5,794 bases of DNA from Deltaproteobacteria bacterium (GTDB lineage: Bacteria > Desulfobacterota > Syntrophia > Syntrophales > JAAYKM01). The number at the start of each line of letters is the position of its first letter. Within the stretch, counting starts at the first letter, position 1. The translations under genes were made by a program, and so were the position numbers. Positions 5,491 through 5,794 of the stretch are shown one piece after another. The stretch covers positions 1 to 5,794 of the forward strand of contig JAGVTI010000076.1 of the NCBI GenBank assembly GCA_019136935.1, given 5' to 3'. Below the pieces are notes generated by a model. The model was not told the DNA's origin, made no database searches, and saw only the letters and a program-made list of their open reading frames with translations.

Positions 5491-5794
5491 ATGAAATTAA
5501 CCATCAGCCGGAAATTATTGTTTATTTATTTTTTCATGGCCCTGTTGACGGTCCTGTCGAGCACCTATGCCATCCTCAGTTTGTACCGCATCAACCGTCT
5601 TGCCTTCAATCTGGCGAACCGGGATTACGCGCTCCTGAGCACGTCGAAACAGATGACCGGCGTATTGCTCGATCTGGAAAGCGCGGAAAAGAAATACCTG
5701 ATCCTCAAGGATCCCTCCATCGAGGCCATCTACTGGACCCGCAGCGCCGACTTGAAATCCCTCATCACCAAAACGGAAAGTTTCGCAAGAAGGG
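5491..5794 (+). CDS. N-terminal part of a membrane-anchored sensor protein, probably histidine kinase or chemoreceptor type (runs off the right edge)
   Basis: The frame from ATG 5491 stays open to the end of the window (101 full codons). It begins MKLTISRKLLFIYFFMALLT, with basic residues and then a hydrophobic segment (about residues 9-33), a signal-anchor helix. The following part is an amphipathic helical, presumably periplasmic segment (STSKQMTGVLLDLESAEKKY, then LILKDPSIEAIYW). The pattern of a short N-terminal tail, one membrane helix and a four-helix-bundle-like sensor region with D-L-E-S-A-E-K-K-Y-L-I is common in HAMP-containing sensor histidine kinases and methyl-accepting proteins. 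The domains that would decide between them lie outside the window. The start is supported by AGGGG 7 nt upstream. Confidence 0.7.
   Translation, partial: MKLTISRKLLFIYFFMALLTVLSSTYAILSLYRINRLAFNLANRDYALLSTSKQMTGVLLDLESAEKKYLILKDPSIEAIYWTRSADLKSLITKTESFARR

Overview
The window looks like an ordinary chromosomal segment of an anaerobic, fairly GC-rich bacterium. The best guess is a syntrophic or sulfate-reducing deltaproteobacterium (Desulfobacterota, Syntrophus-like). The reasons are an FdhE-type formate dehydrogenase accessory protein, a formate/nitrite-family channel, a Ski2-like helicase and a strong C/G preference at third codon positions. The taxonomic placement is inference; no marker gene proves it.

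Region 1-1245 is read on the minus strand. It holds fdhE (start 1143), with a sigma70-like promoter at 1217-1245, followed 34 nt downstream by the first 69 residues of an endonuclease III homologue that runs off the left edge. Divergently, 1531-3513 encodes a Ski2-like DExH helicase. Its true start is disputed: the only good ribosome binding site serves ATG 1393, but the sequence from 1393 to 1530 does not read like protein in that frame.

Region 3544-3748 is a compact tRNA-Glu(UUC) transcription unit: promoter, tRNA with encoded CCA, and intrinsic terminator. It is followed by about 575 bases with no convincing protein gene but much RNA-like structure: two hairpins, a possible 22-codon ORF, a strong terminator (3994-4027), a densely folded stretch (4034-4136) and another terminator (4214-4237). 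Then comes a complete formate/nitrite transporter family gene (4326-5153). Immediately after it is a decayed partial copy of the tRNA-Glu, sharing a 22/23-nt match with the intact tRNA, and then a 14-bp terminator hairpin. The last 304 bases open a new gene for a membrane-anchored sensor-like protein that continues past the right edge.

Functionally, the two clearest metabolic genes both concern formate. FdhE supports maturation or activity of formate dehydrogenases, and the FNT protein would move formate (or a similar small anion) across the membrane. They are on opposite strands and not in one operon, so a joint role is inference. The parts most worth a second look are the structured non-coding region upstream of the transporter and the tRNA-Glu duplication that brackets that whole region.
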